Shown in pieces: positions 9,490 to 20,440 of a stretch of 64,000 nucleotides of DNA; the stretch's first letter is position 1, and the number at the start of each line of letters is the position of its first letter. The position numbers and the translations under genes are program-made. The DNA comes from Neoceratodus forsteri (lineage: Eukaryota; Chordata; Ceratodontiformes; Ceratodontidae), in the NCBI GenBank assembly GCA_016271365.2, contig JADMNL010000022.1:219208501-219272500 (forward strand). Direction: 5' to 3'. The notes beneath the pieces were generated by a model. It did not search any database, had not been told where the DNA came from, and was given only the letters and a program-made list of their open reading frames with translations.

Positions 9490-11036
9490 GGGGAGATACT
9501 GTTGATGGGAGACCTGAATATGCCAGATGTTAACTGGAGCACATTTGCTGCAGCCACATCCAAGAGCAGGGCCATTCTTGATGCCCTACAGGTGACAGGC
9601 ATTAGACAGCTAGTTTCGAACCCACTGTGAGGGAGCAATCTTAGACCCCGTATTTCAAATGGGGGCAGTGAGAGGATCTCAGATCTAGAAGTGGGTTGCC
9701 ATCTGGGGACAAGTGACCATCAAACAGTGTGGTTCACATTAAACTCAGCTACAGAGTCATGCCATACAAAGTGAGGGTACTGGACTTAGGAGGGCTGACT
9801 TTGCAAGATGGGAGAGTGCCTCAGGAAAGCACTAGCAAACAGGCTAGGAGGAGGTGGAGCAACAATGGGGAATTATCAAACTGCCATCACAGAGGCAACA
9901 AGCCTTTGTGTGAAGCAAATAAATCAAAACGAAAGAAAAGCCACTATGGTTCTCAAAAGAGGTGGCTGTGAAAGTCAGGAAGAAAAGATAGCATTCCGGA
10001 AGTATAAGGAAACACAGAAGGAGCAGGACAGAGAGCTGTACCAGTTAAGGCAGAAGGAAGCAGGAGGGAAGTCAGAATAGCAAAGGCCCAAACTGAGGAA
10101 AAGATAGCCAACTCAATTAAGAAGGGGATAAAACCTTTTATAGGTACATCAGCGAGTGTAGAAAGACAAAGGAGGATAGTGAAGCTGAATAGAATGAACA
10201 TAGTGGGTAGAGGAGGGGACAGTGAAAGCAGGAATACTGAACGAATATTTCTGCTCAGTATTCACAAAAGAGGAGGGGGAGGCCTAATCCAATTAGCAGA
10301 AGCACTCTTGATAAGGGGTCGATCCCAGTCCTTTCACAGAACAAAGGGCCTGCAAGAACTCCTAAAACTGAAGGTGGACAAAGCAATGGGTCCTGATGGA
10401 ATTCACCCCAGAATTCTAAAAGAATTAAGGGAGGAACTAGTGAAACCACTGGCTACTCTTTTTAATAAATCATGGGAGGATGGTGTGGTACCCTTCACAA
10501 AAGTGGGACCAAGACAGAGGCAGGAAACTACAGACCTGTCAGTCTGACCTCTGTGGCAGGGAAAGTGATGGAGTCACTTCTGAAGGAAAGAATAGTTGAG
10601 TACCTAGAGGCCAGTGGAGCACAGGACCCAAGGCAGCATGGGTTCACAGCGAAGGTCATGTCAGACGTAATCTAATAGATTTCTTTGACTGGGTGACCAA
10701 AGTAGTAGACCAGGGAGGGGCTGTGGACATGGCCTACCTAGACTTTAGCAAGGCATTTGACACAGTCCCACACAAAAGATTAATAGTCAAATTAACCAGC
10801 CTGGGAGTGGGACCCAGGGTGGTAGCCTAGGTAAAACATTGGCTGGACAACAGGACACAGAAGGTAATTGTAAATGGAGTCCACTCTGAAGAAAGGGGGG
10901 GTTACTAGTGGGGTACCACAGGGTTCAGTATTGGGTCCAGTCCTTTTTAATGTCTTCATCAGTGACACTGCAGAGGAACTGGAAAGAAAAGTATGCCTTT
11001 TTGCAGATAAATGATACTGTGTCTGATTTTAAAAAA
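9490..11036 (+). pseudogene. CR1 endonuclease C-terminal part and RT N-terminal part
   Basis: Continues the CR1 frame after beta1: GEILLMGDLNMPDVNW in frameshifted form at 9490-9540, the endonuclease end and linker to about 10300, then RT blocks KVDKAMGPDGIHPRIL (about 10370-10420), NYRPVSLTSVAGKVMESL (10530-10580), MAYLDFSKAFDTVPH (10729-10773; catalytic aspartate after the tyrosine) and [10 protein letters not shown] with a frameshift near 10895-10945. It stops just after the LFAD box at about 10990-11010, where sequence switches to another LINE. Confidence 0.88.
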
Positions 11037-12145
11037 GTCAATTATGGGGTACCACAGGGATAGATATTGGGGCCTTTGTTGTTCTCTATAAATAAATGAA
11101 TTACCTACAATATACAGAGAGTGCTCCTTAATTTTGTATGCAGATGCAGTTTTATGCGTCCGAGAAAAATACTGATATGATCAGAACAAAGTTAGAAAAT
11201 GATTACAGTAAAATGATAGAATGGTTAAAAGTAAATAAATTAGTCTCGAATAAAAAGACAAAATTTATGCTCTAGACGCCTGCAAAGTTAAGGAGGATGA
11301 GGGATGACTTTAAAACAGATAATGAAGGATTTTCCCTTGATATGGTCACTGAGTTTCGTTCGTTACTTGGGTGTGACACTTGATGACCATCTCTTTAGCT
11401 CATTTGACTAATGTGACTAAACAGATACTGTATATAAGGCACCAATTCTACTATACAAGGGATTTTTTTTAACAGATGACACTAGGAAAACTGTAGCAGT
11501 AGCATGTCTATTGCCTATATTTGATTATGGAGGGTTGATTTTTTTTTGGGGGGGGTGTCAGAAAAGGTATTCCATTTGTAGATTTGTATTGAGGGCTAGA
11601 CATGGGGATCATCACTGTAATTTATACAGTAGGTTGGGTTGGCTACCCCTGGAACAAAGAGACACTATACAGGAGCTATGCTTTGTGCATAAATCACTTT
11701 ATAGTGTTGTATATACCACTATGAATAACTTTTACTCGAAGAACAATTCCTAGGCAGCTGAGATCTAGTTCCTCCGTTTTGTTGGAAATTTCTCTTTGTA
11801 AAACATCAAAGAAGCAAAAAAATCTTTCAAATGCTGTGCTATAGATAGTTGGAATAAACTGCCCGATGACTTAAATGTAGAAAGTTTAGCTTCATTTAAA
11901 GTATCTTTAAAAAGACAGTTGTACTTAGGGATGGGATGCAAGCGTACTGAAGAGCTTATCTTAGGTATTACACTTGTACATGTTTTAAGGTTATACCAAA
12001 GGAATGATATAGTCTGTATACTTAGTGCTGTTTTATTATGTCTGTCTGTGATGTAATCTTGTTCTGTAACTGGGTCAAGCCTGTAAAAGGGCCAAGTGGC
12101 CCAGTGTTTTTTTTACCCGGTTAAAGTTTTAAATAAAAAAAGCAG
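11037..12145 (+). mobile_element. L2-like LINE 3' part, 5' truncated
   Basis: Begins at an RT box GVPQG (about 11046) and reads on to a second RT-like LYAD box near 11135-11150, KMIEWLKVNKLVSNKKT, then FRYLGVTLDDHL and a C-terminal ORF at 11511-11753 with SRLGWLPLEQRD. The 3' end is AT-rich and ends AAATAAAAAAA. The LGWLPL segment resembles L2/Rex-type rather than CR1 elements. Frameshifts are present near 11060 and 11280. Confidence 0.7.
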
Positions 12146-12520
12146 AAGGGGATGGCTACAACCTGAACCTCAGCCACCTGAGGGCAATCTGAACCTCAGG
12201 TACTTTCTGTGGCTGGGTCAGACTGGGACGTGGACATAGGCATCCTTTAGATCCAAGGATGCCAGCCAGTCTCCCTTTTGCAGTATAAGGATAACTAACC
12301 ATGGCCAAACTGAATATCCTGAATGTGGGTTTTGACACGTTTGGTTCAGGAGTCTTGGGTCCAGAATGGGTCGCCAGTCCCCATTTTTCTTCTGGGTGAG
12401 GAAGAATCTGGAGAAGCCTTTGCCCCTTTTCAGTAAGGGGACAGGCTCCACTGCTCTGATGGACAATGCCAGCCTGCTTCCTACTGGTAAAGGGAGGCGA
12501 CCTGTACCCGAGGCCCCTGG
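12146..12520 (-). pseudogene. Gamma1 DIRS RT, N-terminal part
   Basis: On the minus strand 12218-12574 reads AVEPVPLLKRGKGFSRFF, then KKNGDWRPILDPRLLNQ and GDWLASLDLKDAYVHVPV: the fingers and first catalytic-aspartate block (LDLKDAY) of DIRS RT. SHRKYLRFRLPSG follows at 12150-12200. The remainder lies at 3241-3446, on the other side of the LINE. Confidence 0.88.
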
Positions 12521-13200
12521 AATTTTGATTCTGTGGTTGTGGAATTTTCCCACAGAAATTGAATCATGCCGCACAATTCATATAGTGCTGCAGAATTTGT
12601 TTTTGGTGAACTGTCATTCAAATGCAGTTTTTCCATAGTGTCAGGCTCCTATACCCATCTAGTTCATCCTGAAGTCCCTCCTCTATGCTTGGCATGTGAT
12701 GTCATCAATGGCAAGTCATAGTTCAGCCAATGGCAGTGTCAGTGGCTCAGTAGGTAGCACACTCTCCTCCGAGGCCGGGAGATCAGAGGGCTGTGGGTTC
12801 AGTTCCCACATCTGGCACTTGGGTTAATATCCCAGTACTGACACTGTAGTGCAGCATGAGAAGGGTGCTGCACTTCTGAGGTGCCGTCTTTCGGATGAGA
12901 CGTTAAACCGAGGTCCCATCTGCCTGGATTGGTGGTAGCTCAGGTGGATGTTAAAGATCCCATGGCATTTATCGAAAAGATTAGGGGAATTTCCCCAGTG
13001 TCCTGGCCAAAATTCCCTCATTCACTAAAAATACCACCAACAGCTTAATCTGGTTCAAGGTCAGTTGGTATTCATCTATACCCCCCTCCCCTGGGTCGAG
13101 CCTGAAAATAGGCAGGATTTGTCTAGTGCACTTACCCGGATAACAAAACACAAAACTAAAAAAATTTAAATGGCAGCACTGCATTCTGCCACAGAAATGA
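12521..13200. mobile_element. Unassigned insertion in gamma1, hosting a V-SINE
   Basis: Gamma1 coding similarity stops near 12520 and resumes after about 13200. The flanking parts (12550-12735 and 13169-13260) carry recurring TGCNGCAGAA-like words such as TGCTGCAGAA and TGCCGCAGAA. I could not define terminal repeats or an ORF. It is probably a non-coding transposon remnant; the family is unknown. Confidence 0.4.
12737..13168 (+). mobile_element. V-SINE superfamily SINE with target duplication
   Basis: A tRNA-derived head with box A-like TGGCTCAGTAGGTAGCAC and box B-like GGGTTCAGTTCCC (near 12795), the core GATGAGACGTTAAACC (12894-12909), GTGTCCTGGCCAAA and an A-rich tail. An 8-bp direct repeat AATGGCAG flanks it (12729-12736 and 13169-13176). 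The core matches the conserved segment of the V-SINE superfamily known from fish, sharks and lungfish. Confidence 0.87.
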
Positions 13201-13781
13201 TTAAATCATGCTGCAGAAATCAGAAAATGCTGCCGCAGAAGCCTAGGAGCCCTGCCGCCGCAGAGCACTAGGGGACCTGCCTGAGGATTCTGCTTGGGCT
13301 GGGCTTGGGGTACATGGGCAGACCTCATGGTCCTCCTGTATCCACCTCTAAAGTACCCCCTGGTCTGTTGGTAGTCTGGCATTGCCTGTGCCTGGAGTAG
13401 GATCCCCCAACCCCTGCCTCCCCTGTACCGAGACCTGTAGGAGGTTGAAGGCTTATCCCTTGCAGAGTTGCTTCTGTAAGTGGATTTATACTCACCTTTT
13501 TCATGTATGCTCCTGTTTTATCCCCGAAAAGGGAGTCACCCTCACAGGGGAAATCCATTGCTTTAGTCCGAGTGTCCTGACAGAGGTTTGTTGCCCTGAG
13601 CCAAGCAAACAGTCTCACTGAAACAGAGTGCTATGAGCCTGGCTGCAGTGTCACTGGAGTCCAGAGTCATATGGAACTGGTACTTTGTGGCATCCAGTGT
13701 TGTCCTAGCAGTCTCTGCCAGGTCCACTACCAATACTGAATTCCATAAAGCCTTCGGATATTGGGCTGCATCAGCCATAAA
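13201..13781 (-). pseudogene. Gamma1 DIRS gag-like ORF, C-terminal part
   Basis: Minus-strand frames 13325-13618 and 13563-13778 read AWLRATNLCQDTRTKAMDFP and DATKYQFHMTLDSSDTAARL. They align with AWLRCTNLSQDTQSKAMDFP and SKVQFHTAIDVNDVSSRV in gamma2 at 35952-36392. The frame is interrupted by beta2 at 13782 and resumes at 19396. No enzymatic motif is seen; a structural gag role is inferred from position. Confidence 0.82.
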
Positions 13782-13999
13782 TACAGGTTACTCACCTGTA
13801 ACAGGAGTTCTAGGGATGGTATATGTTGTCCATCCACACTTATTGGCAGGTTCCTTGCCGCTTTAAATCTTGCCAGAAGGTCTTCAAGCTGGCTCATCCC
13901 ACCAACCCGGGTGGTAAAACTCCGCTCCGCCCCATGACGCCAGATCTAGCTGGAAGCCAGGTTGTGCGCCGAGGAGAAACAGGGTCGTGGTGGGATGAA

Positions 14000-14090
14000 C
14001 AAATATATACTATTCTAGAACTCCTGTTACAGGTGAGTAACCTGTATTTTGAGGACATGGATATGTTGTGCAATCCACACTTATTGGCAG
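14000..14090. repeat. Beta2 internal complementary region
   Basis: AGAACTCCTGTTACAGG at 14017 onward is the reverse complement of the left terminus; GAGGACATGGATATG at about 14051 complements the right terminus. The middle reads CTGTATTTTGAGG against CTGTATTTCTAGGG in beta1, so the core complement TTT is kept but its flank has mutated. Confidence 0.88.
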
Positions 14091-14179
14091 ACTCTAGCAG
14101 TTCTCCGGGAAGAGGGAGGCAAGGCGATACCCGATACTTACTTGGGAAAAAGAGACTGGAGAACCGAGGCCCCAAAACC

Positions 14180-15160
14180 AGCATCCCGGCGTGACTCAAG
14201 GTCGATGTGGTAGTGGGTAATAAAGGTATGTGCCGACTTCCAGGTAGCAGCCTACAGATTCCTGGATAGGACATCCCTGGAAGCAGCTGCCGATGCAGCG
14301 GTATGGCGGAGAATGTATTTTATCCCTCTGGGAGGCTCCATGCCCGCCAACCTACAGCAAAGATCTATGCAGGAGGCGACCCACCTGCTTATCGTCCGCT
14401 TGGCTGCAGGTCTGCCAGGTGCGGCTTCAGCACACGTGACAAACTACTGGTGAACCTCTCCCCGAACTTCAGCCGTCCGCTCCTTATAAGAAGCAAGCTC
14501 TCGTCTAGGGTCCAAAGTCGGGTGGGGGCGCAGGACAACCTTGTCCCTGTGGAAGACCAGATAAGGAGACTCGATGGAAAGCGCCTGGAGCTCTCCCATC
14601 CTTCTGACTGATGCGATAGCCACCAAGAAGGCGGTCTTCCACGACAGGTGTGAAACATCGCACCTGTGCATCAGTTCGAATGGCTTGCCCATGAGCTTGG
14701 CCAATACCAGCAGTAGATCCCACGGAGGTGGAGGTTCTCGCACCAGAGGGGAAATGTGGTCAAGGCCTTTGAAAAAGCGCCCGACCACCTTCTCCTGCGC
14801 CACCGACTGCTTCCCGGCCCGCGCCCGGTAAGCAGAGATGGCTGCCAGGTGCACCTTAAGGGTCATCGACTGAAGCCCTTGCTGAGAAACGGACCACAGG
14901 TAGTCCAGAATGCTTGCCAAGGGACAGGCGGAAGGGTCCAAGCTCTTCCCCTGACACCAAATGGAGAATCTCTTCCATTTGAAGGCGTAGCATTTCCTGG
15001 TCGACTCCTTACGTGACGCCTCAACGACGTTGAGGACCTCGTCGGAAAGACCCAAGGCCTGGAACTCTAGCCGCTCAGGAACCAGGCCGTCAGGTGCAGG
15101 GATTGAAGGTCCGGATGGAATACCTTCCCCTGGTTGACTGAGATCAGGTCCGGGCGGGCT
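14180..15160 (-). pseudogene. Beta2 tyrosine recombinase
   Basis: The open frame 14444-15358 (304 codons) runs from the RH-YR linker through SRKESTRKCYAFKWKRF (start of the core-binding domain), LDYLWSVSQQGLQ and VSHLSWKTAFLVAIAS to VRRMGELQAL, which carries the first catalytic arginine, and VFHRDKVVLR. The C-terminal blocks with the histidine box and tyrosine lie at about 14180-14310 in other frames. It is the longest intact recombinase stretch of the beta family here. It lacks an in-frame C-terminus, so it is inactive as written. Confidence 0.88.
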
Positions 15161-15990
15161 GGAAGCCGCCTCGGGAGCCTGGAGCTGAGGCTGAGAAGAT
15201 CTGGATACCAGAACTGGCGGGGCCAGTCTGGGGCTACCAGACTCCCCTGCGCCTTGTCCCTCCTCGCCTTGAGAAGCACCTTGTGGATCAAGGGAAATGG
15301 ATCCACGGCCTTGAGAAGGCATCCCCCTGCAGTGAGCCCTGCTGAGGGGGGCGGGCATGGAACAGACTCAGCTTTGCATTCTCCCTTGTACTACCTCCGG
15401 CAGAAGAGACCACTCGTGAAACGCAGCCCCTATCCGGCTTAGGGCATCGGCCAGGGTGTTGGAGGCTCCTGCCACGTGAATGGCTAGGAGATCCACCTCC
15501 AGGCTGCGCACGAGGGACCATATGCAGAGAGCTTCCTTGCATAACAGCATGGAGCGCGTCCCGCCCTGGCGGTTCAGATAGTACATGGTCGTGATATTGT
15601 CTGTCTGGACCTGAACCACTTGACCCCGTAGAAACGGAGCGAAGGCGGTGAGAGCTAGACGGACAGCTCGGAGCTCCAGCAGGCTGATATGGCATCGGGA
15701 CTCCCGAAGGGACCAGAGGCCGTGCGCTCGGTGTTCCCCCACATGGGCACCCCAACCCAGAGATACATTGGTCGATAGAGACCGTCGGCTCGGGGCGGAC
15801 GAACGGGATGCCCTCCTGCAGATGTGCCGGAACGATCCACCACTGGAGAGCGTTCCACATCTCCTGGGTCACTGTCACGGGCTGGTCCACGGATCGCAGC
15901 GTTGTGACCACTGGCTGGCCAGTCCCCACTGAAGAGGACGCATGTACCAATGGGCCCAACGGACCACGCTGGTGCAGGCTGCCATGAGGC
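15161..15990 (-). pseudogene. Beta2 RNase H and linker
   Basis: 15368-15742 on the minus strand reads CHISLLELRAVRLALTAF (catalytic glutamate in LEL), QTDNITTMYYLNRQGGTRS (catalytic aspartate in TDN), LLAIHVAGASNTLADALSRI (final aspartate in ADALS). The N-terminal STDAS-type block is degraded to VSIDQCIS in a neighbouring frame. The rest is open for about 120 codons. This is the clearest RNase H of the beta family. Confidence 0.87.
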
Positions 15991-16800
15991 GCAGGAAGTC
16001 CCGGGCAGGGTGCAACTGCCCAACCAGAAATGATTGGGCAAAGGAGGAAAGAACCTCGGTTCTGTCCGCCGGGAGCCGTGCTCTGGCTCGTAGAGAGTCA
16101 AGCTCTGCCCCGATGAATTGTATCACCTGCTTTGGCACGAGTTCCGACTTGGCCTCGTTGATGAGGCCAACCTGAGAGCAAACCTAGAGGGCCAGATCTC
16201 TGCCTCCGCTCTGAAGGGGGCTGCAATCAGCCAGTCGTCCAGGTAGGGTAACACCCGGACCCTTCGGCGCCGCAGGAACGCTGTCACCACTGCCATGTAT
16301 TTGGTGAAGACCCTGGGAGCTAGGGAGAGGCCGAAGGGCATGGCCCGGAACTCGTAAAGGGATCCCTCCACTCTAAAGCGGAGGAATCTGATGGGACGGA
16401 CAGATTGGGATGTGAAAGAACGCATCCTGGAGGTCCAAGGAACAGAACCACACGCCTCGTTCCAAGGATGGGATTATATGAGCCAGAGTGACCATCCTGA
16501 AAGTCCGAGACCTTAGGAACTTGTTCAGGTCGTGCAGATCGAGAATGGGGCGCCAGCCCCCCGTCCGTTTTGGGACAAGGAAGTACCTGGACACAAACCC
16601 CAGGTCTGGAGGAGGACCCGCCACCTTCCTGATCACCTTTTTCGAGGAGCAGGGCAATATTGGCTCGGCGGGCCGACAGCGAGGCTGTGGACCCCGTGGC
16701 CCCCCCCCCCGAGGGGCAACAGCTCGAAAACGTGGAGCCTGCTCGAACTCCAGAGGCAGGTCTTTTCCTACCACTTCCAACACCCAGCGGTCCATGGTGA
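15991..16800 (-). pseudogene. Beta2 DIRS reverse transcriptase
   Basis: 16373-16795 reads GFVSRYFLVPKRTGGWRPIL, LHDLNKFLRSRTFRMVTLAH and SLDLQDAFFHIPI (first catalytic aspartate); 16123-16425 continues YEFRAMPFGLSLAPRVFTKY and PYLDDWLIAAPF with both aspartates of the active site intact. A frameshift lies between the two frames near 16380-16420. The gag-to-RT join is upstream near 16800. Confidence 0.9.
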
Positions 16801-19280
16801 TAGCGACCAGGCGGAAAGGAAGTGGCGGAGCTGCCCCATGGGGAACCCAGGGGAGTGACGAGGCTGGGGCGGCACCCTCAACCCGCCACTGGGCAGGCTT
16901 GGAGGAGGAATCGCCGAGGACCTCCTGGCCTTTACCTCCTTGCTTCCTGTTGGAGGAAGCCGCCAGCTTGGGTTTGGGACGCTAAGCTGAGCCTGCTGGC
17001 CCTGTTGCTGGTGCTGCTGGGCGGTCGAGATGCAGGGGAAAGATGAAAGGACTTTGCTGCTGACGGCGGCCTTGTCCCTCTGGGCGGAGGTGACGGAGTC
17101 CAGGGGTATTGACTTCTCGATCCGCTGGAGGTGTCCTTCCACTCCAGGGTCGAAGAGGTCAGTCCCCAAGAAGGGGACATCCGCCAACTTGTGCTGGGTA
17201 TCCGCCGAAAAGGTGGATATCTCAACCACGCCTGGCGGGCAGACGGCCACCGCGCCGCTACTGACCGGAATCGCCTAAGTCCAGAGCAGTCTGAAGCTGC
17301 TGCTTCGCCACCGCCCTACCCTGGTTCCGCACCTGGCGGACCGTGGTCTGCAGGTCAGTTGGGAGATGAGGGACAACCTTATCCAGGGAGCCCAAGAGGG
17401 CTTGGGAGAAGTGTGCCATCAGCACGGCCCAGCTGGCCTGTTGGAGGCCGAGGGAGGACGCAGCGTACACCTTGCGCCCGGCAAAGTCCAGCTTTTTGGA
17501 CTTTGTCAGGGGGGCTTATCCACATCCCGAGCATTACTGGAACGCCAGAAAACGCTGTCTGTGACTAACCCCTCGGCAGAGGGTGCTCCGAGAAACCGGC
17601 AAAGAGCCGTAGGGGACCATACTTCCTGGGCGAGGGCGAGGACAGGAAGCAGGCCGCTGCCAAGCTCCAAGGCTGGGCCGACAATGGCCTCAGCCACCGG
17701 AAAGGCCTCCGTGGGGAATCCTCGGTCCAGTATTCCGCCAGGGGATACTTGGCCCATTTGACACGTGGGCTTGAGCTGCATCCTGTGGACCTCCAAGATG
17801 AGTCGGCAGACCCAAGAAGGACGATGGGCTATCGTCCAATGACTGGCCACTGAGGACTCCAGGTCGACCTGCCTGGAGAACAGGGAGGAGTCGTCGGATC
17901 TCAAGAGTTCGCGAACAGCTGCCTGCCCTGAGCCACCCCTCCACCTGCCGAGGACGGTCGGGAGTGAGGGTGACCGACAACCTGTGGGGCAGCCCTGACC
18001 CGACCGAGACTCTTTGGTCGGTGCCCTAGACTTCGGTTGTGGAGGCGGAGGTTCCACCACAAATCGTGGAGCAGCTGGTTTTGGCCAAGCAACCGCCCTG
18101 GGGCAAGCAACTCGACTGAGCGAGCGGTTGCTTCGGTCGCTCAGGCGACAGCCACTTGATGGCCGGGTCAGCTTAGGCCCGACAACAGCAACTGCTGCCA
18201 CATAAGCTCCTTCGTAGCGCCGGCGCACTTACGCAAGCCCCCTCATCCAAGGAAGAGACGAACGTGTCACGCTACTGGGTATCGAGATCGAGACCGCCTG
18301 ATGTCAAGGAACGGCTAGACCGAGAAGAGGTCCGAGACTGAGACCTCGGGGGACCGAGGGTGGTGGATGGAAAGGGCGGGGACACCCGCCTTCCTCGGCT
18401 CAGGCACTTTAACCGGGACTGCGCCCGAAGGCACAGGCAGATCTCGTATCCACCGGGGGGACCGGTGAAGGAGGGTTGTCTGCTTCTCCAGTCGACAGTC
18501 CGAACGGATCGAGAAAAATCTAGACTTCGTCGACGGGAGTCTCGGCAGGCTTGCCTGACGGGGGCACTGTGAAGCCAGTGGCCTCAGCCGCAACCTCGAC
18601 CAAAGTCGACGGTCGGCTGTCCGGGGAAGGGGACCTCTCCACTCCCATGAACGCCGACAGTGGGACTTACCTTTCAACTCCTTCTTCTTGGGCAGTGAAG
18701 AATGTCCCGATGGCCCCTCGTCCTTCGTGGAAAGGGGCTGACAAAGCTCCTTGAACGAAGCCGAATACGAGGAACTCAAGAGAGCGCGGGATAAATGCCG
18801 TGGCCGAGGAGGAGGAAGTTGCGGCCTGGGTCGCCTCCTCCTCGAGAGCGATCATCTGCTCAAGCTGCTCAGTCGAGCCAGCCGCCGGACACCGCCCAAC
18901 GAGCCTCTTTTGATTTTACCGGTGGGAAACGTTTCTTGGGGCACCCGAGCTTCAATCGGGCAGCGCGATCGTCCAGGACGCTATCGCAGAAGAGCGGCAC
19001 AACCGCAGGCTCGCGGGTCGTGATTCAGGCTCAGGGCAGAAGCACGACGCGAGTGCGGATCCGCCCCAGACATTTTCTGCCCGCAAGGGCACCTCTGAAA
19101 GCCGGGAATAGATTTGTCCATCGCAACCGCGAGGGAAGATGAAGACCGAAGTTTAGAAAACTTCAAAACCAATTTCGGACGAACCAAAGAGTTAGGATCC
19201 AGTCTAAAACGCAGCGCGCCAAGGAGGGAACCTGAGCTTCCAAGCGGTAAGGAAGATCTGGCGTCATGGGGCGGAGCCGA
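16801..19280 (-). pseudogene. Beta2 gag-like ORF
   Basis: Minus-strand frames 16768-17250, 17506-18228 and 18315-18779 correspond in order to the beta1 gag: a QTTVRQVRNQGRAVAKQQLQ segment near 17310, a SGQAAVREL/LRSDDSSLF segment near 17900, and a serine- and arginine-rich region near 18200-18500. The N-terminal zinc module around 19000-19050 is present but disrupted by indels (LNHDPRAC remains). Frameshifts separate the parts. Assignment as gag is by position and homology to the beta1 copy. Confidence 0.75.
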
Positions 19281-19395
19281 GAGTTTTACCACCCGCATGG
19301 GTGGGAGGAGCCAGCTTGAAGACCTTCCGGCAAGATTTAAAGTGGCAAGGAACCTGCCAATAAGTGTGGATTGAACATATCCATGTCCCTAGAAA
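19240..19395 (-). repeat. Beta2 5' inverted terminal repeat
   Basis: Inverted complement of about 13800-13950; for example AGCCAGCTTGAAGACCTTC near 19310 pairs with GAAGGTCTTCAAGCTGGCT near 13876. It ends CCCTAGAAA at 19387-19395. Confidence 0.88.
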
Positions 19396-20440
19396 AGTTA
19401 GCTTGCCTTACTAAAAGTGTAGCTGCCAGATACCCCCTTGTTCCCATTCCATCAGTCTTCCTGGGGTCTTTGTCAGGAGGATGGGATGACAGAAATATGG
19501 CTTTGTCGTTTGCTATAGCCTGGACCACCCCTTCATGGTCAGGGCGAGTAAAAAGGAATGCAGAATTGGCTCTGTCAAGCTGGTATTTTTTGTCTATTTT
19601 CTATCCACCCCTGGAATTGAGGTAGGGACTTGTAAATTTTTAAGACAGCTTTCATTAGGGACTTCTGTTTTGGGAGCAGGAGCCTTCTAGTGGGGGGCTA
19701 GCCCCATCATATCGAGCAATTATACTTCCTCCTCATCCTCCACCATCTCCTGGATGGAAAGGTTGAGGGTGTCAACCATTTGTTTAACAAGTGAGTAATA
19801 AGTGGAATAGTCCTCAGCTCCCCAGGGCGGGGAACAGAGGTCTTGTTCTGGGGATACCTCGGGTTTGATGGGTTCCCCCTCTCCTTATGGTTCAAAGACA
19901 TACCCCAGTTCCTGGGAAGCTGGAACAGTGGCAAGAACCGCCGGGGGTCACCGCTACCACAGCCTGCAAAATCTGCAAGGCTTCTGTAATATCCTCAGCT
20001 GAGGGCATTGCTGGTCTGTCAGCTGAGAGCTCCTTTGCTTTCTCAGCAAGAGGTGCAGCGACGTTTCTCTGTTTTTTGCAGGACCAGTTCACTAGCTAGT
20101 TCCACAGGCGTTTTAGACTAGTCTGCTTTCTCCGTGGATTTTGGAACCACTGACTTTTTTAAGAAGAGGTCTCTTCAGAAGGCTTCAATGGTGAAGAGGA
20201 GTGGCCATTTCTTCAAGTTTTTTAGCCCTTTTCAATGTTAGGGCAAAAAGTTCTACAGATCTCATAAGCAGCAAATATGAAGACTGGGTCCCAAACAGAG
20301 TGCACAGGTCGTGCATATCTGCCTTAGCCACTATTTGGCCACAGCTAATACAGTTCTTAAATCCAGTTGGTCCTGTCTTTTGTTTGGGTGCTTCTGACAT
20401 GGATGTCAGACACAACAAAAAACCAGACCCAAAACACAAT
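19396..20440 (-). pseudogene. Gamma1 gag-like ORF, N-terminal part
   Basis: The presumed start lies near 20400: MSEAPKQKTGPTGFKNC on the minus strand, matching MSEKPKRKTGPTGFQHC of gamma2 near 37466. A C-x2-C-G pair and DMHDLC follow, the first half of the zinc module seen in other families. Later segments (ITEALQILQAVV, 19892-20092; DKAIFLSSHPPDKDPRK, 19337-19528) align with gamma2 gag at 36343-37290. Frameshifts break it at several places. Confidence 0.8.

Larger units (their letters stand above)
3447..12145 (+). mobile_element. Chimeric LINE: CR1 5' part joined to L2-like 3' part, split by beta1
   Basis: CR1 sequence runs from the endonuclease (3447) to inside the RT (11036), then continues without a gap into a different LINE that begins at its own GVPQG motif and ends in an AAATAAAAAAA tail at about 12145. 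Host gamma1 RT lies on both sides. The CR1 3' part is absent. A 5.7 kb beta DIRS splits the CR1 endonuclease at 3776-9489. The structure suggests one insertion made by template switching. Confidence 0.75.
13782..19395 (-). mobile_element. Beta2 DIRS retrotransposon, complete structure
   Basis: 5614 bases between AAA at 13779-13781 and AAA at 19393-19395, inserted in the gamma1 gag. The flanks rejoin as GCCAT-AAA-AGTTAGCTTGCC, which aligns with GCCATATAATTTGCCTGCC in gamma2 (near 36420), so no target duplication was made. Termini, ITRs and gene order match beta1. The ICR spans about 14000-14090. The coding regions are better preserved than in beta1 but still frameshifted. Confidence 0.94.

Noticed and set aside
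12795..12810. tRNA gene suggested by box B-like GGGTTCAGTTCCC
   Set aside because: It is the head of a SINE with V-SINE core and A-rich tail; no cloverleaf is complete.
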